A DNA stretch of 64,000 nucleotides from Phorcus lineatus (GCA_921293015.1 OV121083.1:32046908-32110907), one strand, 5' to 3'; positions 1 through 12,990 are shown, numbered from the stretch's first letter. Numbers and translations: made by a program. The notes: generated from the letters alone by a model not told the origin.

Positions 1-1442
1 GGTGGAGTTGAAAGTAAACTGACAGCCTGGCTTGAAAGGCTGTTATCTGGAAGACAAAGAAACCATTGTCACTCAATCATTCAAATAAATCATAATGCAT
101 TGCAGTGCTGTAGGGTAAAGATAAGCATAAAGATGAGGTCTGTAAGTCTAGGCTTATGATATGTAGGCAGGTTTTGATTGCTCCTAAACTTGCCAATTTT
201 ATGATTAATATAAATTTTCAAACTGTTCGCAGAAGTTAAGGGAAGGACAAGTCGATGGTAGGTGCAATATTTCGATTACAATTGACATTTGGTATGTGAG
301 AACGCAAGCTGTTTGATGATGACTGGTTTGTTACGAATTTTATCAGTTTTGACCATTTTGTCATTATATTCACCCCAACCTTTATAATATCTCCTAAATT
401 TCCTAAAGATATTAATACAGTAATGTAAAACAAACTAATACTCATTTTGCATTTACTAGATAATTGAATTTTGTTTGAGTGCGTATCTTTACCCGCCGCG
501 TATTTTTACCCGTCACGGCTGTATATCAAGCATCATACAAATGCATAATTTTATCATAAATGTTCAATGTTGCAATGAATCCTGAATAACTCAACAAAGT
601 AGGGTAGATAATGTTAAAATTAATTATGGCTTTATATTGTTATATGATTGAACGCTAAAGAGAAAACATCAATTCGGTTATTTTAACAACAAAAGTAAGC
701 TTACTGTGTAGTGGCGTGTTAACTTGAGCACAATGTGGAGTGAAGCTCAGTAAACTGGATTGGGCTGCTGGTGTTTTGACCTGCTCTGCTGCCCCTGCTT
801 TCCTGGGGTCTGTGATAAGAACATTCAATCATGTAATACATCATTTCCTTTGCAAATTTATCAAGACTTTAAACAGACACAGTAATAGAAAGTATATCAT
901 GGTGAATGTTCTTGCAAAATTGTGCATCTATTCAATACATACAGCGCCATACCAAAATTATTTGCGGATTGAAGTTTTTTCCATAGACTTACATGTTATT
1001 TTAGTGTAGCATAAATAATTTTCATGAGATGAGTTCCGAATGGATCTTTGTTAAACTTTAAAGATTGATTTAAAATCATCTTAGCTCTAGATAACTCTAA
1101 GTACATAATTTCAATGAATTATTTGGACTAACATTTCACTATTGTTTTTAGTTTTATCTTCTTACGTACATAAATGAAAACGCTTCCCATAGAACGCCAT
1201 GTTAAACGTTTTCACTACTATGTATAAATGTTGAAAAAAATCTTGTCATTCCTCAGATAACCAAAGGAAAAGTAAATTGAAATTATGAGATTATAGCCAA
1301 GATAATTCCTCACAAAAAGTGTACAATATGGATAGTATACGACAACAATTAAATCGATGAAAATTATTTATGCTACACTGAAAATAACGTCGTGAACGTC
1401 CAACAGATGATGAATGAATCCGCTTGTACTAATCCCGATGCA
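1..1442. other. Left flank, no gene recognised
   Basis: AT-rich sequence with only short ORFs. None has a recognisable domain, biased composition or splice-site support. I see no repeat structure in this stretch. Confidence 0.5.
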
Positions 1443-1456
1443 GTCTCGAATCACAG

Positions 1457-1997
1457 GGGCGTGTATCGCTTAGAAATAGCTTTAGAAAGACATATATCCC
1501 TATAGACCCTACCCTATTACTATATAAAAGGAAAGGGATGTAACGACCAAACCACCCCATGCTCGAACAAAGTCAGTTTTCGCATCCAAAATAATTTTTC
1601 TGGACAAATTGTTCACTACGATCCGAAAGCCAAATGATTTCCCTACAAAACGAGCTATGGATTGTCAAAATCGGGTAATTATTTCAAAAGTTACATTCAA
1701 CGTGGCCCCGAAAATCGCTACTGCCGCCAGATTTTCAAGCCAAAATCCCCACTCACGAAAAACAGCAAAAACTCACCGTTTAACATCGTTTATTGATTCC
1801 AGCAATGTTGACAACACCAATGTAGAGCTCGATTCGATCGGCGACATCGAACTACATGTTCACAATATGAGAACAGCACCTAATTATTATTTCTACGAGT
1901 GCTAGCAGACATTCTATCAAAAATCATCTGCTTTGCGGTTGCCTTGTCGGCCATAGCAGTGGCCTTGACATTTATTTGACCTCGTAGCCGCAGCAAA
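1457..1997 (+). repeat. Left inverted repeat of the 6-kb element
   Basis: This copy carries a TATA-like ACTATATAAAAGG near 1520 pointing inward. Its 98-codon ORF (1609-1905) matches that of the right copy except at two residues, but nothing else suggests it is a protein. Read outward on the minus strand, the repeat has AATAAA and a GT-rich tract that could end transcription. Confidence 0.75.
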
Positions 1998-4859
1998 TAA
2001 GCAAGTGAGCGAACTCCGAACTCTGATCGAACTCCTCACAGTCCTTTCAATACCATGTTTGTAAACAACACAACGTGGTCGAAAAACGTTTAGGATTTTT
2101 AGACGTGTCCACCTTACCACAAGCAACTGGAGCTGTTTTTTTGGTTGGAAATTAGTCACATATAGTAATTTAAGAGAGCCTTTTGTAGGAGTTTGAATTT
2201 TTATGTCTGAATCGGCAAAAGAAAAAACGATTCTCCAACTCCAAGCGCTTCGAATCTCGATCTTCTCAGTTCTCTCCGCTGCTGGCAGTGCTTGGAATAA
2301 GTAATTGACCGATGCCTTCAATTTGCCAAGCTTCCATCAGGTAAGCATCGACGTATACGATGTTTTCACTGATAATTATATTTTTTTTCTTTAATTGCCA
2401 TCAATCTTTCATTTTAACATCAATTTATCATTTTACTTTAGTGATTGTTTAAACATCTCTAAAATGTTATTTATAAATCTAATTACTTTGCCAATATTCC
2501 ATCCAAAAAAAACCAATAAGACACGCTTCATTGATTATTTATTTTAGATGAAAGTGCCATGTTTTTAACATATGACAATAATATGAACTTTATCGATTAG
2601 GTATGCATGCCTTTTGAAAATGTGAAGGTGCTATATCTGTATATGATTATAAAATATATATGTGAAACTAGAGTAGGTAAATGATTAGTTCAATTAAGTT
2701 TGAAACCATTTTAACAAAAGTCTAAGTCATGATTTTTATTTTGGATTTCAGATTAAGGCATAGCACAGAATACTTATAAACAGTAAGTATTTGATTGAGA
2801 ATTTATGTCTCTTTAATTATCTTGTTATCAATTTGATATAACACCATCAAATGTATTTACCAGCACTTCTATTTCTAAGCTGCTCAATATTTGATTTTTA
2901 TTCAAGACTGTTAGAATACCTGAATTATTCCCATTTTGTAATATCATATTTATACTAGTACATGTAGATAATTTAAAGATTGAGCCTTCCGTATTACACT
3001 CACAAACTGATGGTGACAGCTGGTTAATAGCCTTCTGGCTTTTTGTAATAAATATCCAATATATGATCATGTACATATCTATTCATTTGGGTAAAAGTTT
3101 CTAAAGAGAGTAGCAGAGCAAGTATGGTATTAATTTGACAAGCACAAATACATGATGTAGCCTAGAATTATCAACAACAAAAAAATAATTTAAGAAATAA
3201 GGGGATGAAATGTACATTGATTATAATATAGAAGTGTTTTTTTAAAAAGATTCTCTCTTTGCAGACATGTGTCTCAATACAGGAGGAGAGAGTGGAGACA
3301 CTTTCCCATCATTATTTGAAAGTTTCAGGTAAGCACAACTGCCACAATCTAAAGATTTAGATCTTTGCATGATATACTTTTTAAATTTTTTGTTAATGTA
3401 TTTCAGCAGATAATGTAGAGTTTTAGATATATGGCACTGAGACATGATCCATTTGAAATATGTTTCTCAGGGTAATGTTTTAGATATATTACTTAATATT
3501 TGTGTTTACCATGAGTGAGAAAAGGGAAGACAATTGTCACAACAGGTTCAATGGGAGGAGAGGTAGTGAAAGGGCCTAACCACGGGGAAAATAAGGAGAA
3601 AAGGAGGGGGCTTTGGGGTTATTGGTTAGGTGCCATGTCTCAAGCTGTTGTTAATGCTGTATGAAACTTTTTTGGTGAAAAGTGTCACTTTGTTTCTAGA
3701 GTTTGATTAAGCAATTCTGTAAAAGAGGCAAAAGAAATCCAACTTAAATTACAACTGATTCATTTCAGCTATCTTAAAAGCAAAAGGTTGTAATTATAAA
3801 TGTTTATACAACACACCTTTACCAATGTAGATTATGATTAACCAAATATTAAGTTCCATGATTGTTTGAATTATGAGAGCAACCACTTTGACTATACTTT
3901 GTTATTTAAAATGTTAGTTTGTAACATTAAATACAATAAATATTGCAGTACTTGAGGAGCTATAATGACAATGGAACAATCTTTTTTTGCCTCATATTGA
4001 AGTTGGTTCCAATTTATATTTTTCAGTTACAAGATTCGATATCAAGAGGGGAGAATATCCTTGCTGCATACATGGAAAAGAATCTCTAATACATGGACAC
4101 TCTTGAATATTTTCTGCTATTGTAATTCAATAAAATCTTCAAATAAAATAAATAAATTGACTATCAATGAATTTATTTGTGAGGATTCTTTAATATGTTT
4201 TTGTATATATACAGACATAGAAGTGAGTCCTCAATTAATTAAGAAAACAATATATTTACTTTCATCACTTATATCCAATTATATTGATTGTATTGAATTC
4301 AATTGATTCTTATTACCGGTATTTGATATGTGATCATTATAGGTGCTTTAGCCTTCAAAGAACTCAACCTGTGTTTTGAGGAGTGTAAAGTTAGATATTT
4401 CATGTGTTTAATACATGAATTTCTAGCCACCTATGGATAACACCTCCCTTTTCAAAGTTTTAGTTTAATACCATTAACCATGAGTAATTGTTAACACTTT
4501 GCATAACTTAGATGATCAGTAGGTTGTACTTCATAAAAGCCTTTCATGATGTTTTTATGAATATTTAAAAGGTTGAGTTGGTAAATTTTAAAGGATGTTC
4601 AATACTGAATACAAATACTTTTATGACTATAATATAAACATCAATAATAGGCAAGAAAAGTTTATTTTGGCATAACTTGTAATGAGTGCTTAACAGTAGG
4701 TGAAGTATGGGCTACAAATCAAATCTGTCTGTTTGGTGCTGGATATATAACAGATGATGTACAAAGAATGTGTTTTTAGATTTTCAATTAGAATTTCTAC
4801 ATCAAATATTCTATACCAATTGAATTAAACTACAAGCAAATAAGGGATTCAATTTCACT

Positions 4860-5110
4860 TTTCACCTCATCTAGCCTGACATGGGATGGTGTCCCAATAT
4901 AATTTTGTGTACCAATTCCTTGACTACTAAGGATTTAAATTTATAAATTTGGTGACCTAAGAAAGGCCTCTATGGCCACTCCTAAAACTTATTTTCATTT
5001 TTTCTCCTGAAGATGATAGTGAAGAAACTTGAATTTTTTTTTACATTCTAATGAGGATTCTAAACTATATATTTTATATCTTGTTTGTCCCTCACTAAAG
5101 TCACACAGGT
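4860..5110 (+). repeat. Diverged copy of bivalve dispersed repeat
   Basis: The words AATTTGGTGACCTAAG, GGCCTCTATGGCCAC and ACTTATTTTCATTTTTTCTCC occur in the same order as in the multi-unit copy at 23270-23900, so the two belong to one family. Confidence 0.5.
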
Positions 5111-5200
5111 CATGGCCTTATAAATATCTTCTTCTTTAATAATCTTAATAAAGCTTAGAAAGATGGAATATTTATATGCTCCATAAGCGAGTGTTATTAT

Positions 5201-5262
5201 AATATGGCCTAGTGGTAATAGATTTTAAAGCCTGATGAGCTCCAGGGTCATGACTCTATTCT
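5201..5262 (+). repeat. tRNA-like SINE head (degenerate)
   Basis: The A box-like ATGGCCTAGTGGTAATAG is followed about 35 bp later by the B box-like GGGTCATGACTCT, a decayed GGTTCGAATCC. The spacing fits a tRNA-derived SINE promoter. The stems do not pair as in a functional tRNA. Confidence 0.35.
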
Positions 5263-6885
5263 TTTAAAACTGAGAAAAATATTACAGAACTGATGTGCCT
5301 CTGAGCCTGTGAACCTTGTAAAAAGGTTGAGTGTGTATCACTGTTAAGGTTTGTGTTATTTTATCACGCTCAACTCAAATTAATATCTGTGAGCATAATT
5401 AATTTCTTTGAAGTGTAAAAAGGTAGAGCCTTCATTTAATTACAATTCTAACCATTACAGATATGTTTATGAAAGTAAAGAGTTTATTGCTTGCAAGGCA
5501 AACAAATTCAGGACATTTTGGGGGAAATGCCCTCGTACGCAAATATTCCCCAAAAAATCACTAAATCAGATTTATTGCATTTGAAACAGCAATTTGAAAC
5601 AGTCTGGAGATCTGTCACTTCAGACATGCTTTTGTTCACCTTATACATGAAAAAATAAACTGATTACTTTAAGAATGAAATTTCTTCTCTTATTTATTGG
5701 ACACACTGTTAATGTTTGTTCCTTTATTGGGGAGAGACTGGCCTTATTGAAGTAAAAAGATACCTATCATTGCATTCTCTCTGCCAACAGGACTATATGC
5801 TCTCAACTTAATAAAATCCCCTTTTCATGAGGCAAAAAAATCTACCTTTCAACTGAACTTATAAGAAAAGTGGTTTTTTTTCAACATGATTATACATAAC
5901 TGTTAATAAGCTTTAATGCAGCATATTGTAACATAATATGTTTTTGTTGTTTTAATCTTTTAACTTTAAATTGCTTCCAATAAAGAAAACTAAGAGAGGC
6001 ATTGCATTTATGCCCCTAACCACCAGGGTGGTTGAACAGTATGAATTACAAAATACAAGTCATTATCAATGATTGCTATCCACATCTTTCATGATTTTCA
6101 TGATCTCACTCCTGAGCCAAGCCAATATTGATAAAAAAATATATAATTCTGTCTGACGTCTGAAAAATAACTATCCCCATTTTTGTCAAACAGTTTTGAT
6201 CATTTTATTTATATCACTATTGTTTGAAGAAATAACACTAAATCACAAATCTAATGGTAAACTTGTTTTATTAAATAATGTATCTGAACTCCACATCAAA
6301 TATTCAACATGGAAGTAGTTTATCTAGAATTAGGAGTTACTTTCAAATTTGCCTTTGAGATTCTAACCTCTTTACAAATTCTTTTAATTTTTGAATATTT
6401 TCTTTTCCAATTATAAAACATAACTGAGTTTTAAAAAATGTATGCTTTAATTAAGAAGAATAGCGAAATCTATCAAGTTAATATAGGTAACAGGTTAATA
6501 TTTTATATGCCATCACCTTTTGGAGAAAAAGATCAAAACAATATTTTTAGGTAAACTGAGTAAAAGTTGTTTATATTCTTTAATAAAACATGAAAAATCA
6601 TACTAATAAGTATATTGTTCTACATAAATTATTTTTAAAAAAAATTATTGTCAATTAAATCAATGGTTATGTTGCGATTTTCTAACGATTCTTGTGAAAT
6701 TTTGACATTTGCCAGTCGAATAATTACATATTTCTGGAACGTTTAAGAAAAATTATAATTTGACCCATAGTTATAAAGAACGAGTTTATTTAATATTTTG
6801 GATTCATTAAAACACACACGACTGCAGAAGGGAATTTAATAGAAAATACTCAATGTTAATTTCTACCAAATCCTATAATTTGTAA

Positions 6886-7433
6886 ATTTGCTGCGGCTAC
6901 GAGGTCAAATGATCATGTCAAGGCCACTGCTATGGCCGACAAGGCAACCGCAAAGCAGATGATTTTTGATAGAATGACTGCTAGCACTCGTAGAAATAAT
7001 AATTAGGTGCTGTTCTCATATTGTGAACATGTAGTTCGATGTCGCCGATCGAATCGAGCTCTACATTGGTGTTGTCAACATTGCTGGAATCAATAAACGA
7101 TGTTAAACGGTGAGTTTTTGCTGTTTTTCGTGAGTGGGGATTTTGGCTTGAAAATCTGGCGGCAGTAGCGATTTTCGGGGCCACGTTGCATGTAACTTTT
7201 GAAATAATTGCCCGATTTTGACAATCCATAGCTCGTTTTGTAGGGAAATCATTTGGCTTTCGGATCGTAGTGAACAATTTGTCCAGAAAAATTATTTTGG
7301 ATGCGAAAACTGACTTTGTTCGAGCATGGGGTGGTTTGGTCGTTACATCCCTTTCCTTTTATATAGTAATAGGGTAGGGTCTATAGGGATATATGTCTTT
7401 CTAAAGCTATTTCTAATTAAGCGATACACGCCC
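6886..7433 (-). repeat. Right inverted repeat of the 6-kb element
   Basis: This is the reverse complement of 1457-1997, with a 3-bp insertion (ATT) and a short indel near the inner end. On the plus strand it begins with about 38 open codons (AAATRSNDHVKATAMADK, then onward to a stop near 7003). About 90 bp later come AATAAA and a GT-rich tract. It therefore resembles the tail of a transcription unit whose body lies inside autonomous copies of the element. Confidence 0.75.
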
Positions 7434-7442
7434 GTCTCGAAT

Positions 7443-8767
7443 TGCATGCCATCTCTTAGCAAACTTTCCAAGAGGGATTCTTGACAAATTGTTTCTTCTA
7501 TTTGAGGCTCTGATACGCCGACCCATATCTCGATGACAGTAGCGCAAAATATGTAAACAACAACGCCATGCGGTTTCGATTTATATACACTCGGATATCC
7601 AGTTCAGTTTAGCGCGAGTATAAAGCCAGCGCAAAGAAAACATCGCTGAGAAGGGGGAACGCTAATTGAGATTTCCAGCTCGCGCGAGCCTTGTACCGTC
7701 GCGATTTTAAACCACTGGAAGTGGAATACGATTAGCATAGTCCCCCTTAAGATTGGATTATTTTTCAAGAATCTTCTAGTAGGCAGTTTGGATCCAAAAC
7801 TCAAACTCATGGAAAGCTAGATAGTCCCTTAATTCACTCTTCCCTAAAAATACAACTCATCAGAAGACAGCTAGTTAACCGTTTTCCTCGAAATTCGTAG
7901 GGGGGAATGAAAAAAAGGGCTGTTGTTTGGAACTTCGGACAGCTGCTAAGCTCCACCTCTATATTGGTTGACCCCTATCTGCATATTTAAAAGGGTGTCC
8001 GAGACGAAGTGACTTACCTCCCCTGAATATACCAGTCATTTTAAAGTGTTAAAATGTTATAACATCGAACAGTTGTAACCTGAAGCATTCGTAGAATAAC
8101 CTCTTTTGCTGAAAATGTCAAGCAACTAATAAGATTCACGAACAAAGCTATTCTTTCTTTTTCAAATAGGGTTTGTACGCAATTAACTCGAGCACAAGTG
8201 TCAATTTCTTATATCAATCTTTCATTAAAAAAATGCCATAGAGTTATCAATGCCCTATTACAATAGTGGTATCTGCATATCGATGTAACGTAGCTAACAC
8301 AGCTATACTAACTGTACATTTTCCATTTCTTTCTGCAAAAAATCTTCACAAATTAAAAGACTAATTGTTTGTGTAAGTTATGAGTATTTTGAGCTAATGT
8401 TTTGTACCATTTCATGCATATTTATAGTTATATATACAACAGACCATCAAATTAATTAAGTTATTATTAACAAGGTTACCATTTATGGCAAGTTTTATTT
8501 CTCTTTCGCTAAGAATGCAAAGACATCGCAGAACAAAACCGCAGAACCACTATTTAATGCACAGTACTCAAGACTATTTAACATACGATACCGATTTGGC
8601 CATCATTCATACACTTTGAATTAGATTAAATATTTTAGGACGACTCCCGGATATTTATTGATCAACTGACTCGTTGTGCATTGTCAATTGTTGGTCTTCA
8701 TCCGATAAAATTTCTTCACAGAAAATTAGAAAAAATTGTCAATGCTGTCGCTAGTTTGTGGTGCTCT
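7443..8767. other. Intergenic, GC-richer patch, one hairpin
   Basis: No coding exon recognised. The first 600 bp are less AT-rich than the surroundings and hold several TATA-like words (TTTATATACAC near 7581, GAGTATAAAG near 7616, CATATTTAAAAGGG near 7982, the last preceded by an inverted CCAAT box near 7962). A promoter is possible but I find no gene to attach to it. Confidence 0.35.
7651..7748. repeat. 98-bp imperfect hairpin
   Basis: The outer arms AAGGGGGAACGCTAAT and ATTAGCATAGTCCCCCTT pair with one bulged region. Inside them TTCCAG pairs with CTGGAA. The flanks show no inverted repeat beyond the arms. I compared it from memory with spliceosomal snRNAs and found no match. Confidence 0.5.
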
Positions 8768-8875
8768 TAATACGACATACCATGATTATTTGCATATCTT
8801 GCGCATCTGTTACTGTCAGAGAAAATGTTATCTAGCTGACGTCATCTAATCAAACGATCATGGTATGTCGTATTA
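8768..8875. mobile_element. Palindromic 108-bp MITE
   Basis: The ends are perfect inverted repeats, TAATACGACATACCATGAT and its complement, with about 70 bp between them and TA at both outer borders. This fits a TA-inserting miniature element of the Tc1/mariner type. Confidence 0.65.
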
Positions 8876-9479
8876 GGGACAGTTTCAGTTTCAAGGAAAG
8901 GATATTCTTAAATTACATGTGCGTTATTTATCATGATTATGTTTGATACCATAAATCGCTAAGAAAGGACACTTCATTGACAAATGAAACTAAGATTGTG
9001 TTTCTAAAATAGACTACCTGACAAGGACAATAATGTGCACATGTGTAATGAGTATTGAGTAGGATCTGGAAGTATTCTTGGAGATGTTTATTCAGAGGAT
9101 GTGTTGAGCACCCTGTGTATTTGTGTTGTTTCATATAGGGATATACTGATGTTGGTGTACTTTACGACTAATTCGTATGACTAAATGACTTATGATTACC
9201 AATAGGTAGTTTGAGCCTACCTTGTTGTTTTTGCGGAAGATATGTTTTGTTGTTATGATAAGTTTGCTCTTTCCATTTGTTCTTTTTGAAAATCAGGTAC
9301 TAAACACCACCAATTAAATGATTTGATATTTGGCAAACATCCAAACCATTATGCTAGCATGCTCCTATATGCAACATGATAGACAATCTGAAAATATACT
9401 GTAACAACTCTCAAGGACTAAACAATGTAAATAAGAGTAAAAATTCTCATATATGTATACACCCACTTTACACCAGATT
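8876..9479. other. Intergenic, nothing recognised
   Basis: No ORF, repeat or motif that I can support. Confidence 0.4.
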
Positions 9480-10740
9480 TGGAGGACAACACAAAAAAAG
9501 AATGCGGGTCAAAATATTGTAAATTTAGCTCTTATACATGTAGAAGTAACGCCAGAGGAGTAGCCATTTTATTCAATTAGAACTCTGAAATAAAAAATAT
9601 TGATGAATGTAAAGATGAAGAATTAGAAAACTACTTAGCATAACAGATAGAAATAGAAGAAAGAACAACCGAGATGCTCCAGAATTTATCAATACCATAC
9701 ATGACATCATAAAAAATTTCGATTCGAACTACTTCATCTTATGTGGAGACTGGAACATCATACACGATACTAAAATAGATCTTTCTAACTACAAACATGT
9801 AAATAACATAAAAGGAAAGAGATGTACTGTTAGAATATATCGATGAGTTAAACCTTATTGACTCATGGAGACATAATAACCTACTGCAAACGCGCTATAC
9901 ATGACGTCAACAAAACCCTTTTAAACAAGCAAGATTAGTATCTTCCTTTCATCAAGAAGCCTTGAAAATTCTGTAACGAACGCAGGCATAGATCAAAGCT
10001 TTAGAGCAGATCACTCAATACATTGGTTTTATTTAAAATTCACTTATTTTAAAAAAGCTCCTGGTTTTTGGAAAGTTAATAATTCATTGTTACGTGACAA
10101 TACATATGTTGACAAAGTAAAAGCAATAATGAAACCCCAATTATTCCACCCAGTATGTTTCACCTACTTAAATCATTGAAATAACACAGTATTACTACAC
10201 GGATCTTATAAAATTGAATTCAGTACTCAAATACTCCAAAGACTATTTTTAAAAGTGGGAAGAATTACTATTAGTTAATATTACTGATAGAAATCAGTGT
10301 CTGTACGGTACCATTCCATTTAAATGTGTAATCTGTAATCTTCAGTGGTTTCAATACCAAGTATTGCATTATATATTGCCAGAGAACTATGTTCTGTGTA
10401 AGATGGGATATAAAGATACAGACCGGTGTAGTTACTGTAAAAATACAGAGAAACCATATTTTATCTATTTTGTGAATGCCCAATGGTAATCTCGATTTGG
10501 ACCAAACTGAAACAGTGGCTTCAGAAGGAAGCAGATATTTGGATTAACTTTGAGGATATCAATATCCTCACGGGATATACAAATAATGCCTATAGTCCGG
10601 TCAATACAATTTTGATACTGATCAAAAAGATACATTTTGACCATAGAATAAGACACTCTGTGCCAAACTGAGATTGCCAAATAGTATAACTTAGCTAAAT
10701 ATAATGCCATTGTTAATGACAATCTTTCTATGTTTTATAA
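9480..10740 (+). mobile_element. L1/Tx1-like LINE relic with internal deletion
   Basis: Frameshifted plus-strand reading gives an apurinic-type endonuclease (YSSNARGVAILFN near 9540, FILCGDWNI near 9740). It jumps directly to the extreme C-terminal region of the same kind of protein (LQWFQYQVLHYILPENYVL, then a CSYC pair, 10340-10480). The reverse transcriptase expected between them is absent, so the copy is internally deleted. Many stops make it a pseudogene. Confidence 0.7.
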
Positions 10741-10799
10741 ACATTGGTGAATGTGTAACAAGTTGTTCATGTAAACCCATGTACTGTATGTATTGCATC

Positions 10800-12990
10800 T
10801 ACCATGTGTAACCACAAATGCAACAAAATAAAACGTTATATTGAAAAAATAATGAAAGACAAAACTAATCAAAATAGATTTAATACTTACGATACAGAAA
10901 CGCTCTTTACAATAAATGACCAATTGTTATTTGAAAAAAAATCCTTTATGATAAGGGGTTACACTAATAAATACTCCTAAGAAATGAAAAAAGCAAAATG
11001 AAAGAGAAAAATAACTTTTTGACAATATAATGGATTTAGATAAAAAAAATTAGATTTTTTAGAAAATGATGAAATCAAAAAAGATCTATTGCCACGTATA
11101 CAGAACGCGAAAACAGAATTAGAAGAAATACATAAATACAAAACAGAAGGTATAATGATGAGATCCAAAGGCAAGTGGTATGAACATGGAGAGAAGCCAA
11201 GTAAGTATTTCCTCAATATTGAAAAGCAAAATTTCATTAATAAAGGCAATTACATAATTGGATAACAAAAAAGTCGAAATTGTAACAGGTAAAACAGGTT
11301 TGATTAAAGAAGCAAAATCATTCTACAAAAAACTTTATACAAAAAAAAGATACCGAAAAGGTTAACATTCAGCAGTTATTTAAAGAAGCAATATTTCCAA
11401 AACTTAATGAAAAACAAAAACTAAGCTTAGGAGGAGAGTTATGATATGATGAAACATTGAACTCGCTTAAAAAATGAAAAATGCAAAATGTCTCGGTCCA
11501 TCTGGATTCACAGTTCAATTTACGAAATTTTTCTGGAATGATATACACCCATTTCTACTTCGAAAGTTTGCCTGTAAACATGGAGAATTATCTAGTAATA
11601 AAAAACAAGGCATTATTACTTGTATACCCCAAAGAGGTAAATCAAAACAATACCTCTCAAATTGGAGACAATACCTCTTCTTAACGTGTCGTAAAAGATA
11701 GGCTCCGGAGCAGTATCAAATAGAATTACAAAGGACTAGCATTAATTATTTACGAAGACCAAAAAGGATTCCTCGCAAATACATATACTGGAGAATGCAT
11801 AAGAATGATAAACAATATGATGGACTAAACAGAAACTATGTAAATTCCTGGAATGTTATTATTTATTGATTTTGCGTTCGACTCAGTAGACTGGAACTTT
11901 ATTAAAGACGTTTTTAAAAATATTTTTAAACTTTGGGGAATCTCTGGTTAAATTAGATTGAAATATTATACTGCAATTTTAATTAGGTTTTGGTAAATGG
12001 ATTTGGCACAGATTTTTTCAATGTTACTGGAGGCTGTAGGCAAGGTGATCCACTTTCGCCTTAAATATTTATCATATGTGCAGAAAATGTATTACTAATT
12101 ATCAGAAACAATCCGAATGTTAAGGGAATAAAAATTGGAAATACTGAATATCTAGTTGCCCAGTTTGCAGACGATACGTCCCTTGTCGTACATGATACTG
12201 AAAAGTGTCTAGAAAAAAGCATTGCAAATACTTGATGAACACACCTCCTTTTTAGGTTTTAGAATACAAGTAACAAAAACGACAGGATCTCTCAGAGGAT
12301 CATCTAACATGTAAAAAGTGGAAGTTGAACTGGTCCCAAACTGAAATGACTGTTTACTTGATTGTTTACTTGACTTATATTTACCCGTAACCACTTTAAA
12401 GACAAATTTAAAAAAAAGACAAATGCAAATATGGATGGCTAGAAACCTTACACCTCTAGATCGAATTACAATATTAATATCCTTAATACTACCGACAATA
12501 AACCACTTTCTTCTGCCTTACCTAACCAGTCAAAAGACATTATTGATGACCTAGAAAAACAATGTTCCTCTTCTGTACCAAATAAGATTAAACGTAACGA
12601 ATACCCGACATAAAACAAACTATAAAGGCCACACCAAAAACTTGGTTCAAAAGGATGATTCAAAGTTAAAGCCTCTGTTCGCCTTCAATGTGTCAAAAAA
12701 TATTAAAGAATGTAGTTTAAGGGGAGAGACATTCATAAAAGAAAGAGCTATAAGATTTATCTTAACGTAAAATGGTTGTTCTCACCAGTGATATGTCTTA
12801 TCACAATGTTTATGGTACAATGAACAGATCCCTCTGGATAAAAAACATTTATGTATCCACACTACGGGAAAATAGGCATCACTTTCGTCAACGATTTGAT
12901 AAGATATCGATGGTACAATGTATACATTTAACAAATTCTATGAGAACTATAAAGACCATTTAAATTTTTTTTTTTACAATATGCAAGTCT
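10800..12990 (+). mobile_element. L1/Tx1-like LINE relic (reverse transcriptase)
   Basis: Frameshifted plus-strand reading from about 11060 gives WYEHGEKPSKYFLNIEKQN, the region preceding the reverse transcriptase in L1-type elements. The order then continues with LGPSGFTVQFTKFFWND (11490), FIDFAFDSVDW (11870), GGCRQGDPLSP (12035), FADDTSLV (12165, the catalytic FADD box) and WMARNLTPLDRITILISL (12435). Every block is broken by stops or shifts. The element ends around 12990 after a T-rich tract. It belongs to the same family type as its neighbours on both sides. Confidence 0.8.

Larger units (their letters stand above)
1998..6885. other. Interior of the 6-kb element, no gene recognised
   Basis: Nearly 5 kb of AT-rich sequence. 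A minus-strand ORF at 1917-2321 runs from the interior into the left inverted repeat but has no recognised domain. At 3265-3328 a 64-bp block has good splice signals on both sides but no convincing protein. A diverged copy of the bivalve dispersed repeat and a tRNA-like sequence lie at 4860-5270. Confidence 0.4.
1443..7442. mobile_element. 6-kb element with ~545-bp terminal inverted repeats
   Basis: Two nearly identical blocks of about 545 bp (1457-1997 and 6886-7433) face each other in inverted orientation. The 9-mer GTCTCGAAT lies directly outside both ends, at 1443-1451 and 7434-7442. On the left, five extra bases (CACAG) separate the 9-mer from the paired region, so the end is slightly imprecise. 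Long inverted repeats with a 9-bp target duplication are typical of Mutator-like elements; a hAT element starting at CAGGGGC with an 8-bp duplication is an alternative. I see no transposase in the AT-rich interior, so this copy would be non-autonomous. Class assignment is inference; the inverted repeats and flanking 9-mers are visible directly. Confidence 0.65.

Noticed and set aside
3265-3328. Exon-like block between CTTTGCAG and GTAAGC
   Set aside because: It joins in phase to an ORF at about 4025, but the resulting protein has no recognisable features and no further exons. Left as chance splice signals in AT-rich DNA.
7651-7748. Possible spliceosomal snRNA (U6- or U1-like words such as GATTAGCATAGTCCCC)
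   Set aside because: Only a short resemblance. The rest does not follow any snRNA that I can recall, on either strand.
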